From Sphingomonas sp. TDK1 (GTDB lineage: Bacteria > Pseudomonadota > Alphaproteobacteria > Sphingomonadales > Sphingomonadaceae), in assembly GCF_001650735.1 (NCBI RefSeq), contig NZ_LXVY01000048.1, forward strand, positions 310,001-374,000: 64,000 nucleotides of DNA, written 5' to 3'. The notes under the pieces were generated by a model. The model worked only from the letters and a program-made list of their open reading frames with translations, made no database searches and was not told the DNA's origin. Position 1 is the stretch's first letter. Every line of letters begins with the position of its first letter. Below are positions 33,785-43,117 of the stretch, in pieces. Position numbers and translations under genes: made by a program.

Positions 33785-34261
33785 CTAGGCGCAGGGGCGC
33801 CGCCGGTCAACCGCGTGCAGCAACGGAAGCGTCTTGCGGCCGGTCAGCGGGTCGCGCCAGGCGGGGGCGACTTCGGCCAGCGGCGCGAGCACGAAACGCC
33901 GTTCGCGATACCGCGGATGCGGTACCACCAGTCCGGGCGCATGGCGACAGCCGCCCGACCACAGGATGATGTCCAGATCGATCACCCGCGCCCCCCAGCG
34001 CTGGCCCCGGCGACGGCCAAAGGCGCGCTCGATCGTCTTCAGGCGACGCAGCAGCGCTTCGGGCGCCTCCCCGCTCTCGACCCATGCGACCGCGTTGGCG
34101 AAGCGGCGGATCGACGGGCCCAGAGGCGGCGTCTCGTGGATCCGCGAAACCTTGCGCACCCCGCCGATCGCCGCGAGCGCCGCCCGCACCTCCGCGCGCG
34201 GCGCGCCGTGGTGGCCGCGGCGGTTCGAACCCAGCGCAATGATGTAGCTTGTGACCGGCAC
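33785..34261 (-). CDS. folK: HPPK: 2-amino-4-hydroxy-6-hydroxymethyldihydropteridine pyrophosphokinase
   Basis: HPPK transfers pyrophosphate from ATP to the pterin before dihydropteroate formation in folate synthesis. The product is 158 residues from a GTG at 34259-34261 (MPVTSYIIALGSNRRG). The ATG two bases upstream is out of frame. Motifs are IIALGSN, ETPPLG, the catalytic RVIDLDIIL and VPHPRYRERRFVLAPLAEV. Frames extending to 34450 overlap the divergent glycosylase gene and are rejected. Confidence 0.93.
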   Translation of the reverse strand: MPVTSYIIALGSNRRGHHGAPRAEVRAALAAIGGVRKVSRIHETPPLGPSIRRFANAVAWVESGEAPEALLRRLKTIERAFGRRRGQRWGARVIDLDIILWSGGCRHAPGLVVPHPRYRERRFVLAPLAEVAPAWRDPLTGRKTLPLLHAVDRRRPCA

Positions 34262-34284
34262 ATCGCAGCGCCTATCCCGCAACC

Positions 34285-34923
34285 ATGTCCACGCCAAGCC
34301 CCGAGACCGAACCCGATCGCGATTGCCCTCTCTGCCCGCGGCTCGTCGACCTGCGCTTGCAACTGCGTGCGGAACAGCCGGATTGGTGGAATGCACCGGT
34401 GCCTGCACGCGGCGACGCGGATGCGCCGATCGCGATCGTCGGGCTCGCACCGGGCAGACTCGGCGCCAATCGCACCGGCCGCGCCTTTGCCGGAGACGAA
34501 TCCGGCATCCTGCTGTTCGCCGTGCTCGAAAAGCTGGGGCTGGCGGAGGGCGGCGAACCCAGGGGCGTGCGCATCCTCAACGCCGTCCGCTGCCTGCCGC
34601 CGGAAAACCGGCCCATACCCGCCGAGATCCATGCATGCCGCCCCTTTCTGGCAGGGCAGTTGCACGCACCGGTGGTCGTCGCGCTGGGCGAGATCGCGCA
34701 CCAATCGGCGGTGAAGGCGCTGGGCGGCAAGCTGCCCAAGGCGCGCTTTGCCCACGGCGCCGAGCACCGCCTGCCCAAAGGACAGGTCGTGCTCGATAGC
34801 TACCATGTCTCCCGCTACAATCAGAATATCGGCCGGCTGACCGACGCGATGCTCACCCAGGTCTTCGAGCGTGCGCTACATCACGTCGCCGCGCTCAATG
34901 CGGGTGCCCCGCCTCTGTCGTGA
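34285..34923 (+). CDS. Uracil-DNA glycosylase, 4Fe-4S (UdgB-like, family 5)
   Basis: This enzyme removes uracil and other deaminated bases from DNA. The product is 212 residues with Fe-S cysteines in CPLCPRL near residue 15 and in RCLPPENRPIPAEIHAC, and motif A GLAPGRLGANRTGRAFAGDESG (core GANRTGRAFAGD), which is characteristic of family 5 (UdgB) rather than family 4. The C-terminal motif is DSYHVSRYN. It is divergent from folK, and its 3' end overlaps the opposite protease-TPR gene by 29 bp. Confidence 0.9.
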   Translation: MSTPSPETEPDRDCPLCPRLVDLRLQLRAEQPDWWNAPVPARGDADAPIAIVGLAPGRLGANRTGRAFAGDESGILLFAVLEKLGLAEGGEPRGVRILNAVRCLPPENRPIPAEIHACRPFLAGQLHAPVVVALGEIAHQSAVKALGGKLPKARFAHGAEHRLPKGQVVLDSYHVSRYNQNIGRLTDAMLTQVFERALHHVAALNAGAPPLS

Positions 34924-36667
34924 GGCCGATGCGCTTGGCCCGTTCCGCGACGTTGGGCTGGATCTGCACCGCCGCGGCGAAATCCTGCGTCGCCGCATCC
35001 TTCTGGCCCAGCCGCTGCTCGGCGATTCCGCGACAATAGAGGCTCCAGGCGAGCTTCGGTTCGAGCGCGAGCGCGGCATTGAAGTCGGCGATGGCCGCCT
35101 CGTTACGTCCCTGCCGAAGCGCGACCAGTCCCCGGCTGTCGAGATAGGAAGCATTGCCCGGCACGGCGCGCACCGCCGCGTCGCAGTCGCTCCTCGCCTT
35201 GTCGAGATCGGTATTGGCCAGCGCACGCGCCCAGCAACGACCGTTCAGCGCCCGCGCGCGACCTGCATCCTCCCGATGCGCCGCCATCCAGAGATCGAAC
35301 TGCGCGATCGCCGCATCATAGGCATCGGCGTTGCTGTACAGCTGGGCGATCCGCATCCGGTCCGCATCCTCGCGGGGCAGTTGCGTCCCCAGCTGATCGA
35401 GATCGCCGATCGCGCCGGTCCGGTTGCCGGCGCGAAGGCGCAGGGCAGCGCGGCTGAGCCGCGCATCATGGTCGTTCGGATCCAGCGCGAGTGCGGCATC
35501 CAGATCATCGAGTGCCAGCACCGGACGCCCCTCGGCGAGATACGCCATCGAACGCTGGCGGAGGAACTTGGCTTGGCGAGGCGCGAGTGAGATCGCCTGG
35601 CTGAACGCCTCGATCGCCTTGGGCAGGTCGCGCTGCGTCTGGAACATTGCGCCGCGCCGGGCATAGCCCTCGGCATCGAGCGGGCCTTCGGCATCCGCAG
35701 CATGCACCGGGATCACGCTGTTGGCGGCCATTTGCGCGCTCTGCTCGAACAGCTTGCCGCCGGTATAGGTGAAGTAGATGCGGTGCTGCGCGTTGGAGAC
35801 GTATAGCCGGTGCGAGATCAGGTAATCCGCACCGAGCAGCATGTCGGTATCCGAATCGCCCAGATCGGCGATGCGCAGCCGCACATTATGCAGCTCTTCG
35901 TTGCCGACCCGCAGCAGCTTGAACGATCCGATCCACCCCTGCTTTACGCGGCGCCCCAACCCGGTCGACCAGCCAGCGGCTTCGACGCCCGGATCGCCGG
36001 GTTTCACGCCGGCGCGCGCGGCAGCGCGGAGCGACACCACCGTCCCGCTCGCGCCGGTATCGAACATCGCTCGCAGCTTGGCACCGTCCAGTTCGACCGT
36101 CCCGATCGTATGGTAGCGCGCCGTCTCCTTCGGCTCGATGGGAATTTCGAAGAAGGGCTTGCCGCCGGCCCAATAGGCCATGGCGAGCTTGCCGCAGCCT
36201 TCCGGACGGAACAGCCGGACGGCACCGCCGGGCAGGTCATATTCGACGTCTGCCAAGCCCAGGATATTCTGCCCGAGTAGGCCGGTCTCACCGAAATCGG
36301 TACCTCCGCGAACGAACTCCACATTGGGAATATCGACCCCCGCCAGGCCGAAATGGGCCACGCGCACGACGCCCGCGCTGGCCGATCCGCCCACACCGCG
36401 AATATAGAAGCCCGGAGGCGCTGTCGTTTCGGGCAGGTCCAGCGCCTTGGCTACCGCCGGCGGGACGATGCTGAAAAAGGCGCCGCTGTCGAGAATGAAC
36501 GGCGCGGGTTTGCCGTTGACCGTCGTGTCGACGATGGCGCGCATGCCCCGCATCGTGATCGGGATTTCGGCGATTCGACCGACCTTGCACGCCGCCTGTG
36601 CGGGCATCGCGCCCACAACCACTGCAAGCCAGAATCCAATCCCGACCGCGCGCCTTGCCGTCCGCAT
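34895..36667 (-). CDS. Exported retropepsin-like aspartic protease with TPR domain
   Basis: A 590-residue protein starting at 36665-36667 (GGAGG upstream). A GTG at 36688 is less likely. It has a signal peptide (RRAVGIGFWLAVVVGAMPAQA) and two aspartyl-protease-like halves with active-site motifs FILDSGAF (about 58) and AMFDTGASGTVVS (about 205) and hydrophobic-Gly partners LLGQNILG and LLGADYL. TPR repeats fill about 340-575 (DLPKAIEAFSQAISLAP, ARLSRAALRLRAGNR). It probably acts in the periplasm. The substrate is unknown. Confidence 0.82.
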   Translation of the reverse strand: MRTARRAVGIGFWLAVVVGAMPAQAACKVGRIAEIPITMRGMRAIVDTTVNGKPAPFILDSGAFFSIVPPAVAKALDLPETTAPPGFYIRGVGGSASAGVVRVAHFGLAGVDIPNVEFVRGGTDFGETGLLGQNILGLADVEYDLPGGAVRLFRPEGCGKLAMAYWAGGKPFFEIPIEPKETARYHTIGTVELDGAKLRAMFDTGASGTVVSLRAAARAGVKPGDPGVEAAGWSTGLGRRVKQGWIGSFKLLRVGNEELHNVRLRIADLGDSDTDMLLGADYLISHRLYVSNAQHRIYFTYTGGKLFEQSAQMAANSVIPVHAADAEGPLDAEGYARRGAMFQTQRDLPKAIEAFSQAISLAPRQAKFLRQRSMAYLAEGRPVLALDDLDAALALDPNDHDARLSRAALRLRAGNRTGAIGDLDQLGTQLPREDADRMRIAQLYSNADAYDAAIAQFDLWMAAHREDAGRARALNGRCWARALANTDLDKARSDCDAAVRAVPGNASYLDSRGLVALRQGRNEAAIADFNAALALEPKLAWSLYCRGIAEQRLGQKDAATQDFAAAVQIQPNVAERAKRIGLTTEAGHPH

Positions 36668-36766
36668 TCGCCCCTCCCGGTTCCTCACCAGCGCCGCATG
36701 AGCACCGTGCCCGTGCGGAACGCTAGCGAGAGGAAATGACGCGGACCTTACAAGCGCAGGAACCGA

Positions 36767-37672
36767 TCACAAATACTTGACGAGGCTCAGTCCCGAAAGC
36801 TGCGAGAACACCGAATAGCTCGCCTCGAGCACGGTCTTCTGCTGGGAGAGGTCGAGTGCGACCTGGCCCAGATCCGCATCCTCATTATCCTGGATGACCT
36901 TCTGGAGCAGCAGCGCGCGGTCCTCGCCGCGATTGGTAAGGTCCTCCACCTGATTCTGCTTGCGACCGTTATCGGCGTTGACGGCCGCGACTTGATCCAG
37001 CCCGGTACCGAGCTGATCATAGGCTTGCTGCAGGGATGCCTTTTGCGCGGCGGACAGCGGCGAGGTGATCGTCCCCATCTGCGCCATGGTACGAAAGGCG
37101 TCGTACAGGCCCTTGCCGATCGAGCTGGCGCTGATGCCGTAGGTCACGTCCACGCCATCCGCCACCCGGGCAGAGGCGAGGACATTGTCATCGTGAAAGG
37201 CCTGGTTGGCCGGCACGGTGGCCGCGTCCGCGAGGGTGTTCACGGAGAAGGGGGTCTGGTCGGTCTGCGAACCGGCGAACAGCGGGGTGCCGCCCTCCGA
37301 TGCGGTGAGGGTCGCCTTCATCTGGCTGAAGGCCGCTTCCATCGAATTCTGCAGACCGGCGATGTCGCCGGTCCCGATCGCGTTGAGGATCTGCTGGCGC
37401 AGGTCGCCCGTCGACTTCGACAGCGCTTCGATATGGCCCTGGTACAGGCCCATGGTGGTGCCCACGCGCTTGGCGACGGTCGACTGCGACTTCTGCTGCT
37501 CGAGCAGGCTGTGCGCGGAAAGGTTGCGAACCGCCTCGGTGCCCAGCGCCGCGAAATCGGGCGCCTTCTTGCCGGTCGAGAGCTGCTGCTGGGTGATCGC
37601 CAGCTTCTCCTGCGCCTTGGAAATGGCGCCGGCCATGGTGCGCTGGAGAGGAACGGTGGCAACGCGGGTCAT
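36767..37672 (-). CDS. flgL: Hook-filament junction protein FlgL
   Basis: FlgL joins hook to filament. The product is 301 residues with a flagellin-like N-terminus (TRVATVPLQRTMAGAISKAQ, then QQLSTGKKAPDFAAL) and C-terminus (DADLGQVALDLSQQKTVLEASYSVFSQLS in the core TVLEASYSVFSQL). It follows flgK by 12 bp and ends the flgE-flgK-flgL unit. Confidence 0.93.
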   Translation of the reverse strand: MTRVATVPLQRTMAGAISKAQEKLAITQQQLSTGKKAPDFAALGTEAVRNLSAHSLLEQQKSQSTVAKRVGTTMGLYQGHIEALSKSTGDLRQQILNAIGTGDIAGLQNSMEAAFSQMKATLTASEGGTPLFAGSQTDQTPFSVNTLADAATVPANQAFHDDNVLASARVADGVDVTYGISASSIGKGLYDAFRTMAQMGTITSPLSAAQKASLQQAYDQLGTGLDQVAAVNADNGRKQNQVEDLTNRGEDRALLLQKVIQDNEDADLGQVALDLSQQKTVLEASYSVFSQLSGLSLVKYL

Positions 37673-37684
37673 GGGTCAGCTCCC

Positions 37685-39790
37685 TTAACGGACCATTTGG
37701 AGAAGCGTGTCGTACATCTGCGTCGCGGTGGTCATCACCCGCGCCGATGCCGAGTAGCTGTTCTGGAGGACGACCATCTGCGAGAGTTCCTCGTCGATGT
37801 TGACGCCCGAATAGCTGTCTCGCCGATTCACCGCATCCGCTTTGCGGGCATCGGCGTCGTCATAGCGGCTTGCTGCCTGACTTGCCTCTAGCCCGGCGCG
37901 GCCGAGCAGCTGCGAGGAGAAGCGGCCGATGGTGGTGACGCCGTCCTTGCCGAGGTCGATGTTGCCGCTGAGCTTGTCGGCAAAGGCGGTCGCGCCGCGC
38001 GTATCGCCGGCACCCATCGCCTTCGCACCTACCGCCGCGCTGGTGTCGAACCGTGCCAGCGGGAGCTGGCCCGGGCTCGCCGCGATGTCCTTGCGCACCT
38101 CCGCGGTGTCGAGACCGCTGTTCAGTCCGTTGAGCCCCGACAGCGTGGAGAACGTGCGGCCGCTGCCGTAGCGATCCGTCGAATCCGCTGCCATCGAAAG
38201 GACCGCGCCGGAAAGGCCGGGGGCGGGCTGGAACTGCATCCGCCCGCGGCTATCCAGCGAGAAGCTCCCGTAGCTGCCCAGCTTGCTGTTGTTCAGGTCG
38301 TTGAGAATGTCCTGCATGGTGCCGCCGGTCTGCGGCTGCAGCGTGTAGCTGGTCAGCGCCAGGCCGGATGCGTCCCGCAGGATCACCTGCGCGGTTTGTC
38401 CGGTGGTGAAGCCGTGCGGATCGGAGCCCGTGAAGCCGGTAGGGACAAGGCTGCTGGTGCCGCTGCGGACCAGATCGTTCATGCCGAAATATTGCGACAC
38501 GCCCACGCCCGCGCGGGCACTCGGCGTGGTGCTCGACTGGGCGATCACGACGCCGGTATTGGCGGCCGTGGCACCGAAGCGCAGCACGCCGTTGGTAAAG
38601 CTCGCCGTCGCCGCGCCGCCCAGGCCCGCGTTGATCGCGTTCACCATGTCGTTCACGGTGGCGCCGGGACCGAGTGCGTCGAAGTCGATCTCGGTCTTCG
38701 CCAGCAACGTGCCGTCGGTCTTGGTGACCGCGAACGTCGCCTTGCCGGTAAAGCCCAGGCGATCGGTGCCGATCAACCCGGTCTGCCCGCCGGTCATGCT
38801 TGCGGGGGGCGGTACGGTGGTGTTGGCGTTGGAGACGCTGTTCAGCGCTTCGGAAAGGCCGCTGAACACGACGCCCATCTGCTCGGAGAAGGCGGGGAGC
38901 GCCCGATCGCGGAGATCGAGCAGACCGCCCAGCTTGCCCCCGGCGGCGGCCGATTCGATCTTCTCGCCGGTCAGGGCGCCCATCGTGCCATTCTTGTCGG
39001 CAAAGCGGATCGAGATGTCGGGATAGCTGGCCTGCGCGCTGCCGGTTCCGGCGCTCCGGTTCGGATAGTCGAGCTGGCGCAGCCGATTGTCCAGCAACAT
39101 CTGGCCGGACGTGGTCTCGATCATCACGCGGCCATCGGGCTGGTCGCGAACATTGACCGAGATCATGCTGCTCAGTTCTTCGATCGCGCTCATCCGCTGA
39201 TCGGCCGCGCCGCTGGCGCTGCGGCCGAGCCCGGTCGCCTGCGATACGGTGCCGTTGAGGTCGTAGATGCGCTTCAGCAGCGAATTGATCTTGTCGACCG
39301 AATAGCCGACTTCGGACTCAACGTCACCGCGCAGGGACGACACGTCCTGCCTGATCTGCTGCATAGAGGAAAGCGCATCGGAAACGTTGCCGGTGAACAC
39401 GGCTGCGGTTTGTGCCGAGTTCTGTCCGCCGGTCATGGCGATGGCGGAGGCGTTGATCGCATCCAGCCGCGCCGGCAGGCCGGACTTGGCACCGGGTTCG
39501 CCCAGCAGCGCCTGCAGGCGATCCAGATAGCTGGAGGTGACCTCGGCGCGGCCGAAGTCACCGGCCCGGCGATAGACGGCCGCTTCCAGGAATCGATCGG
39601 CGACGCGCTCGGCCTCGCCGACCGTAACGCCGGTCACCTGTCCGCCCACCACCTGGGTGGAGATGTTGCTCTTTTCGCGCGCGTAGCCGGTGACGCCGAC
39701 ATTGGCGATGTTGTTCGATACCGCCTTCAGGCCGGCCTGGGCTGCTGCCAGGCCGGAAACGGCGGTACCAAGGATGTCGTTCAGCGCCAT
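37685..39790 (-). CDS. flgK: Hook-associated protein FlgK
   Basis: FlgK is the first hook-filament junction protein. The product is 701 residues, longer than many FlgKs. The N-terminus is MALNDILGTAVSGLAAAQAGL with SNNIANVGVTGYAREK, the centre holds several beta domains, and the C-terminus is NRRDSYSGVNIDEELSQMV with LQNSYSASARVMTTATQMYD. The rod/hook-family end motif is present. It is 28 bp after flgE. Confidence 0.94.
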   Translation of the reverse strand: MALNDILGTAVSGLAAAQAGLKAVSNNIANVGVTGYAREKSNISTQVVGGQVTGVTVGEAERVADRFLEAAVYRRAGDFGRAEVTSSYLDRLQALLGEPGAKSGLPARLDAINASAIAMTGGQNSAQTAAVFTGNVSDALSSMQQIRQDVSSLRGDVESEVGYSVDKINSLLKRIYDLNGTVSQATGLGRSASGAADQRMSAIEELSSMISVNVRDQPDGRVMIETTSGQMLLDNRLRQLDYPNRSAGTGSAQASYPDISIRFADKNGTMGALTGEKIESAAAGGKLGGLLDLRDRALPAFSEQMGVVFSGLSEALNSVSNANTTVPPPASMTGGQTGLIGTDRLGFTGKATFAVTKTDGTLLAKTEIDFDALGPGATVNDMVNAINAGLGGAATASFTNGVLRFGATAANTGVVIAQSSTTPSARAGVGVSQYFGMNDLVRSGTSSLVPTGFTGSDPHGFTTGQTAQVILRDASGLALTSYTLQPQTGGTMQDILNDLNNSKLGSYGSFSLDSRGRMQFQPAPGLSGAVLSMAADSTDRYGSGRTFSTLSGLNGLNSGLDTAEVRKDIAASPGQLPLARFDTSAAVGAKAMGAGDTRGATAFADKLSGNIDLGKDGVTTIGRFSSQLLGRAGLEASQAASRYDDADARKADAVNRRDSYSGVNIDEELSQMVVLQNSYSASARVMTTATQMYDTLLQMVR

Positions 39791-39818
39791 GTCGTGCGTC
39801 CCCCGGTGTCAGTCTTCG

Positions 39819-41144
39819 TCAGCGCTTCAGGTCGCTGACTTCGCGCAGCATGTCGTCGACCGTCGTGATGATCTTCGACGAGGCGCTGTAGGCGCGCTGG
39901 AAGCGGATCATGTTGGTGAACTCGGCCGCGAGATCGACGGTCGAGGCCTCGAGCGTGTTCGACGAGATCTTGCCCGCGCCGAGCTGGCCCGGAGGGTTCA
40001 TCGTCATCGAGCCCGAGGCGCGGGTCGACGCATAGGCATTGCCCGACAGGCGGGTGAGGCCGTTGGGGTTGGGGAAGGTGGCGATGGGCAGCTGGAACAC
40101 CTGGCGGCTCGAACCGTCGTCGAAGATCGCGCTGACGACGCCTTCCTTGGAGACTTCCGTCGCCGCGATGTTCCCTAGGACGCCGCCGTTGGTACCGCCC
40201 GAAACCATCGAGGAAGGCTGGCCGAACTGGGTCAGACCGTTCGTGCCGCCATTGGTACCGAGGTCCAGCGTGATCGGAACCGAGCTCGCCCCATTGGTGT
40301 AGGAGATGCTTAGCGGGTCGAACATGTTGGCGGTGGACGTACCCGTGTTCAGGCTGCCGTCGCCATTGAACTTGACGGTACCGCTCCGCAGCAGGCCACC
40401 CGGGCCGACCGAGTTGCTGATGGCACCCGCCGGGTTCATGTACGTTTCCATCTCCCACTGGTTCGGACCAGACTTCAGGAACGACATCTTCAACTCGTGG
40501 CTGCCGCCCTGCGAGTCGTACACCGTGAACGAGCGCGTGAAGTTGGGCTTGATCGTCCCGTTCGCGAGAGAACCCGCAGTATAGTTGGGCTGCGGCGTGA
40601 CCGGCGTGTACACGTCAGCGTCGGACTGCAGGTTGATATGCGCCTGCAGCTTGTTGGTCGGCGCAGCGGTACCGACCAGATCGGTCAGGCGCACCGGGGT
40701 CAGCGTTTCGAGATTGCCGGTGTTGGTGAAGCCGCCCGTCGCATCCAGGCGCCAGCCATACAGATACAGGCCGGAGGAATTGCGCAGATAGCCTTCTTCG
40801 TCCGGCTTGAACGAACCCGCGCGCGTGTAGGCGACCGGATCGTTCGCGCCCAAGCCGTTGCGGGTGATGAAGAAACCGCCGCCGTCGATGGCGAGATCGG
40901 TGCTGCTGCCCGAAGCCTGCAGCAGGCCCTGCTTGGAAACCTGCGCGAGCGGCGCTGCCGCCACACCACCAGCCGAGTAGCTCGCCGAGGTGCGACCATC
41001 GGTCACCAGCGTGCGGAACTGGGCTTCGACGCCCTTGTAGGCGACGGTATTGATGTTGGTGATGTTGTCGGCGACGGTGGCCATGGCACTCGACTGCGCG
41101 CTCAGCCCGGAAACGCCAGCGTAAAGAGCGGAATAGAGGCTCAA
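39819..41144 (-). CDS. flgE: Flagellar hook protein FlgE
   Basis: FlgE is the hook subunit. The product is 441 residues with the N-terminus MSLYSALYAGVSGLSAQSSAM and DNITNINTVAYKGVEAQF, the central D2 domain region GFFITRNGLGAND, and the C-terminal signature AAEFTNMIRFQRAYSASSKI. It is the first gene of flgE-flgK-flgL and divergent from flbT. Confidence 0.95.
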   Translation of the reverse strand: MSLYSALYAGVSGLSAQSSAMATVADNITNINTVAYKGVEAQFRTLVTDGRTSASYSAGGVAAAPLAQVSKQGLLQASGSSTDLAIDGGGFFITRNGLGANDPVAYTRAGSFKPDEEGYLRNSSGLYLYGWRLDATGGFTNTGNLETLTPVRLTDLVGTAAPTNKLQAHINLQSDADVYTPVTPQPNYTAGSLANGTIKPNFTRSFTVYDSQGGSHELKMSFLKSGPNQWEMETYMNPAGAISNSVGPGGLLRSGTVKFNGDGSLNTGTSTANMFDPLSISYTNGASSVPITLDLGTNGGTNGLTQFGQPSSMVSGGTNGGVLGNIAATEVSKEGVVSAIFDDGSSRQVFQLPIATFPNPNGLTRLSGNAYASTRASGSMTMNPPGQLGAGKISSNTLEASTVDLAAEFTNMIRFQRAYSASSKIITTVDDMLREVSDLKR

Positions 41145-41193
41145 GTTAAAAACTCCTCGAATGCCCGCGCGATCCCCACGCCGGCGACATGCT

Positions 41194-41310
41194 CATTGTA
41201 GAGGGCTGGCGGCACCACCCAAATCAAAGGGGCGATTTTGCCGGTTACGGTTGTAAGGCGGCAAAATTTGCCGGGTGTTCGCCACGCCCTCCGCCAAACA
41301 CGCCTATAAG
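41194..41310. promoter_or_regulatory. Two ftr-like boxes and divergent promoters of flgE and flbT
   Basis: CGGCAAAATTTGCCG at 41259-41273 is a perfect 15-bp palindrome. A half-like box GGCGATTTTGCCGG sits at 41231-41244. The TTTGCCGG cores are 30 bp apart, the same spacing as at flagellin. CCTATAAG (TATAAG from 41306) serves flbT, and on the minus strand a TACAAT at 41194-41199 may serve flgE. Confidence 0.65.
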
Positions 41311-41340
41311 TTGAGAGACGTTTATCGAAAGGTCCGTTCC

Positions 41341-41736
41341 ATGCTTCGCATCACGCTCCGAGACGGCGAGAAGGCTATCGTCAACGGCGCGGTCTTGCGC
41401 GCAGTCGGCCGAACCCAGATCGCGGTAGAAAACAAGGTATCGATCCTGCGCGGGCGCGAAGTCATGCGCCCCGAGGAAGCGACGAGCCCTGCCCGCCAAC
41501 TCTATTTCGCGACCATGCTCGCCTATATCGATCCCGCCGGGCGCGCAGCGCATCAGGACGCGGTCGTCGAGCTGCTGAGCCATGTGATGGCCAATCTCGG
41601 CACCGACGAGGCGCGGGAAGCGTGCGTCCGCTTCGCCAACGATCTCGCCCTCGCGGAATATTACAAGGCACTGGGCGTCGGGCGCGAGCTGATCGCGATC
41701 GAAGACGCGATCAGCAACGCGACGCAGGCCGCCTGA
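41341..41736 (+). CDS. flbT: Flagellin mRNA regulator FlbT
   Basis: FlbT is a post-transcriptional regulator that in Caulobacter destabilises flagellin mRNA until hook assembly is complete. The product is 131 residues from ATG 41341 (MLRITLRDGEKAIVNGAVLR). The rest is helical, with ATSPARQLYFATMLAYIDP and LALAEYYKALGVGRELIAIE. The usual partner flaF is not adjacent. It heads flbT-fliI-fliJ-muramidase. Confidence 0.9.
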   Translation: MLRITLRDGEKAIVNGAVLRAVGRTQIAVENKVSILRGREVMRPEEATSPARQLYFATMLAYIDPAGRAAHQDAVVELLSHVMANLGTDEAREACVRFANDLALAEYYKALGVGRELIAIEDAISNATQAA

Positions 41737-41749
41737 AGGAGCGCGCGCG

Positions 41750-43117
41750 ATGCAGACGCTCGCCAGTGCCGCACGCGCCATCAAGGAGATGGTCCCCGAC
41801 CGTCGCTTCGGACGCGTGGTGGCGGTGCGCGGCGCGCTCATCGAAGTCGAAGGACTGACCGGTGTCGCCCAGATCGGCAGCCGGGTCGAGATTCAGTCCC
41901 CCACCGGCAAGGTGGAAGCCGAAGTCACCGCGCTGGATCGCGGCGTCGCGCTATGCCTCCCCTTCGTGGACCCGCAAGGCGTAGGCCTGGGTGCGATCGC
42001 CGAACTCGGTGCGGGCCAATTCACCGTCCGCCCCTCCAAGGCGTGGCTCGGGCGGATGATCAACGGTCTGGGCCGCCCGGTCGACGGGAGGGGGCCGCTT
42101 GCCAATGGCGCCGACCCACAGCCGATCAAGGCCGCTCCGCCCGCCGCCGCCGGCCGTGCCCGCGTTGCCGAACGGATCGAAACGGGGGTGCGCTGCCTCG
42201 ATACCTTCGTGCCGCTGTGCCGTGGCCAGCGCCTCGGCCTGTTCGCCGGTTCGGGCGTCGGCAAATCGGTGCTGCTGTCGATGCTGGCACGCTGGACGCA
42301 GTGCGACGTCGCGGTGATCGGCCTGATCGGCGAACGTGGCCGCGAGGTGCAGGAATTCATCGAAGATGACCTGGGGCCCGAGGGCATGGCCCGCTCGGTC
42401 GTCGTCGTCGCGACCTCGGACGAGCCGGCGCTGATGCGCCGCCAGGCCGCCTGGACCACGCTCGCCGTCGCCGAGCATTTCCGCGATCAGGGCCTCAACG
42501 TGCTCTGCCTGATGGACTCGGTCACGCGCTTCGCGATGGCGCAGCGCGAGATCGGCCTTGCCTCGGGTGAGCCGCCGGCGACCAAGGGCTACACCCCAAC
42601 CGTCTTTGCCGAACTCCCGCGCCTGCTGGAACGTGCCGGCCCCGGTGCGCCGGGGGCGGGCATGATCACGGGCCTGTTCACCGTCCTTGTCGACGGCGAC
42701 GATCATAACGAGCCGGTCGCGGACGCGGTGCGCGGCATTCTCGACGGCCACGTCGTGATGCGCCGCGCCATCGCCGAGCGCGGTCGCTACCCGGCCATCG
42801 ACATCCTGAAATCCGTATCGCGCACCCTGCCCCATTGCCTGGAGCCAGAGCAGAACGAGGTTCGCCTCGCCGCCCGCAAGCTGCTGTCGACCTATACCGA
42901 CATGGAAGAAATGGTGCGGCTGGGTGCGTACAAGGCGGGCTCCTCGCCCGATGTCGACCGCGCGGTCGCCCTCGCGCCGCGCATCGAGGCGCTGCTCAAC
43001 CAGGGCAAGAACGACCGGGGCCATGCCGACGCAGCCTTTGCCGAGCTGGCCGCGATCCTGTCCGGCGAAGCATCCGGCGATCCCGACCATGGGCATGACG
43101 TGGGTCTCGCCGCATGA
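41750..43117 (+). CDS. fliI: Flagellar export ATPase FliI
   Basis: FliI is the hexameric ATPase of flagellar type III export. The product is 455 residues with a beta-barrel N-terminus, Walker A GLFAGSGVGKSVLL (about 168), the VIGLIGERGREVQEF block and Walker B VLCLMDSVTRFAMAQREIGLA in the core LCLMDSVTRFA. GYTPTVFAELPRLLERAG follows. GGAG precedes the ATG. fliJ overlaps it by 4 bp. Confidence 0.96.
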   Translation: MQTLASAARAIKEMVPDRRFGRVVAVRGALIEVEGLTGVAQIGSRVEIQSPTGKVEAEVTALDRGVALCLPFVDPQGVGLGAIAELGAGQFTVRPSKAWLGRMINGLGRPVDGRGPLANGADPQPIKAAPPAAAGRARVAERIETGVRCLDTFVPLCRGQRLGLFAGSGVGKSVLLSMLARWTQCDVAVIGLIGERGREVQEFIEDDLGPEGMARSVVVVATSDEPALMRRQAAWTTLAVAEHFRDQGLNVLCLMDSVTRFAMAQREIGLASGEPPATKGYTPTVFAELPRLLERAGPGAPGAGMITGLFTVLVDGDDHNEPVADAVRGILDGHVVMRRAIAERGRYPAIDILKSVSRTLPHCLEPEQNEVRLAARKLLSTYTDMEEMVRLGAYKAGSSPDVDRAVALAPRIEALLNQGKNDRGHADAAFAELAAILSGEASGDPDHGHDVGLAA

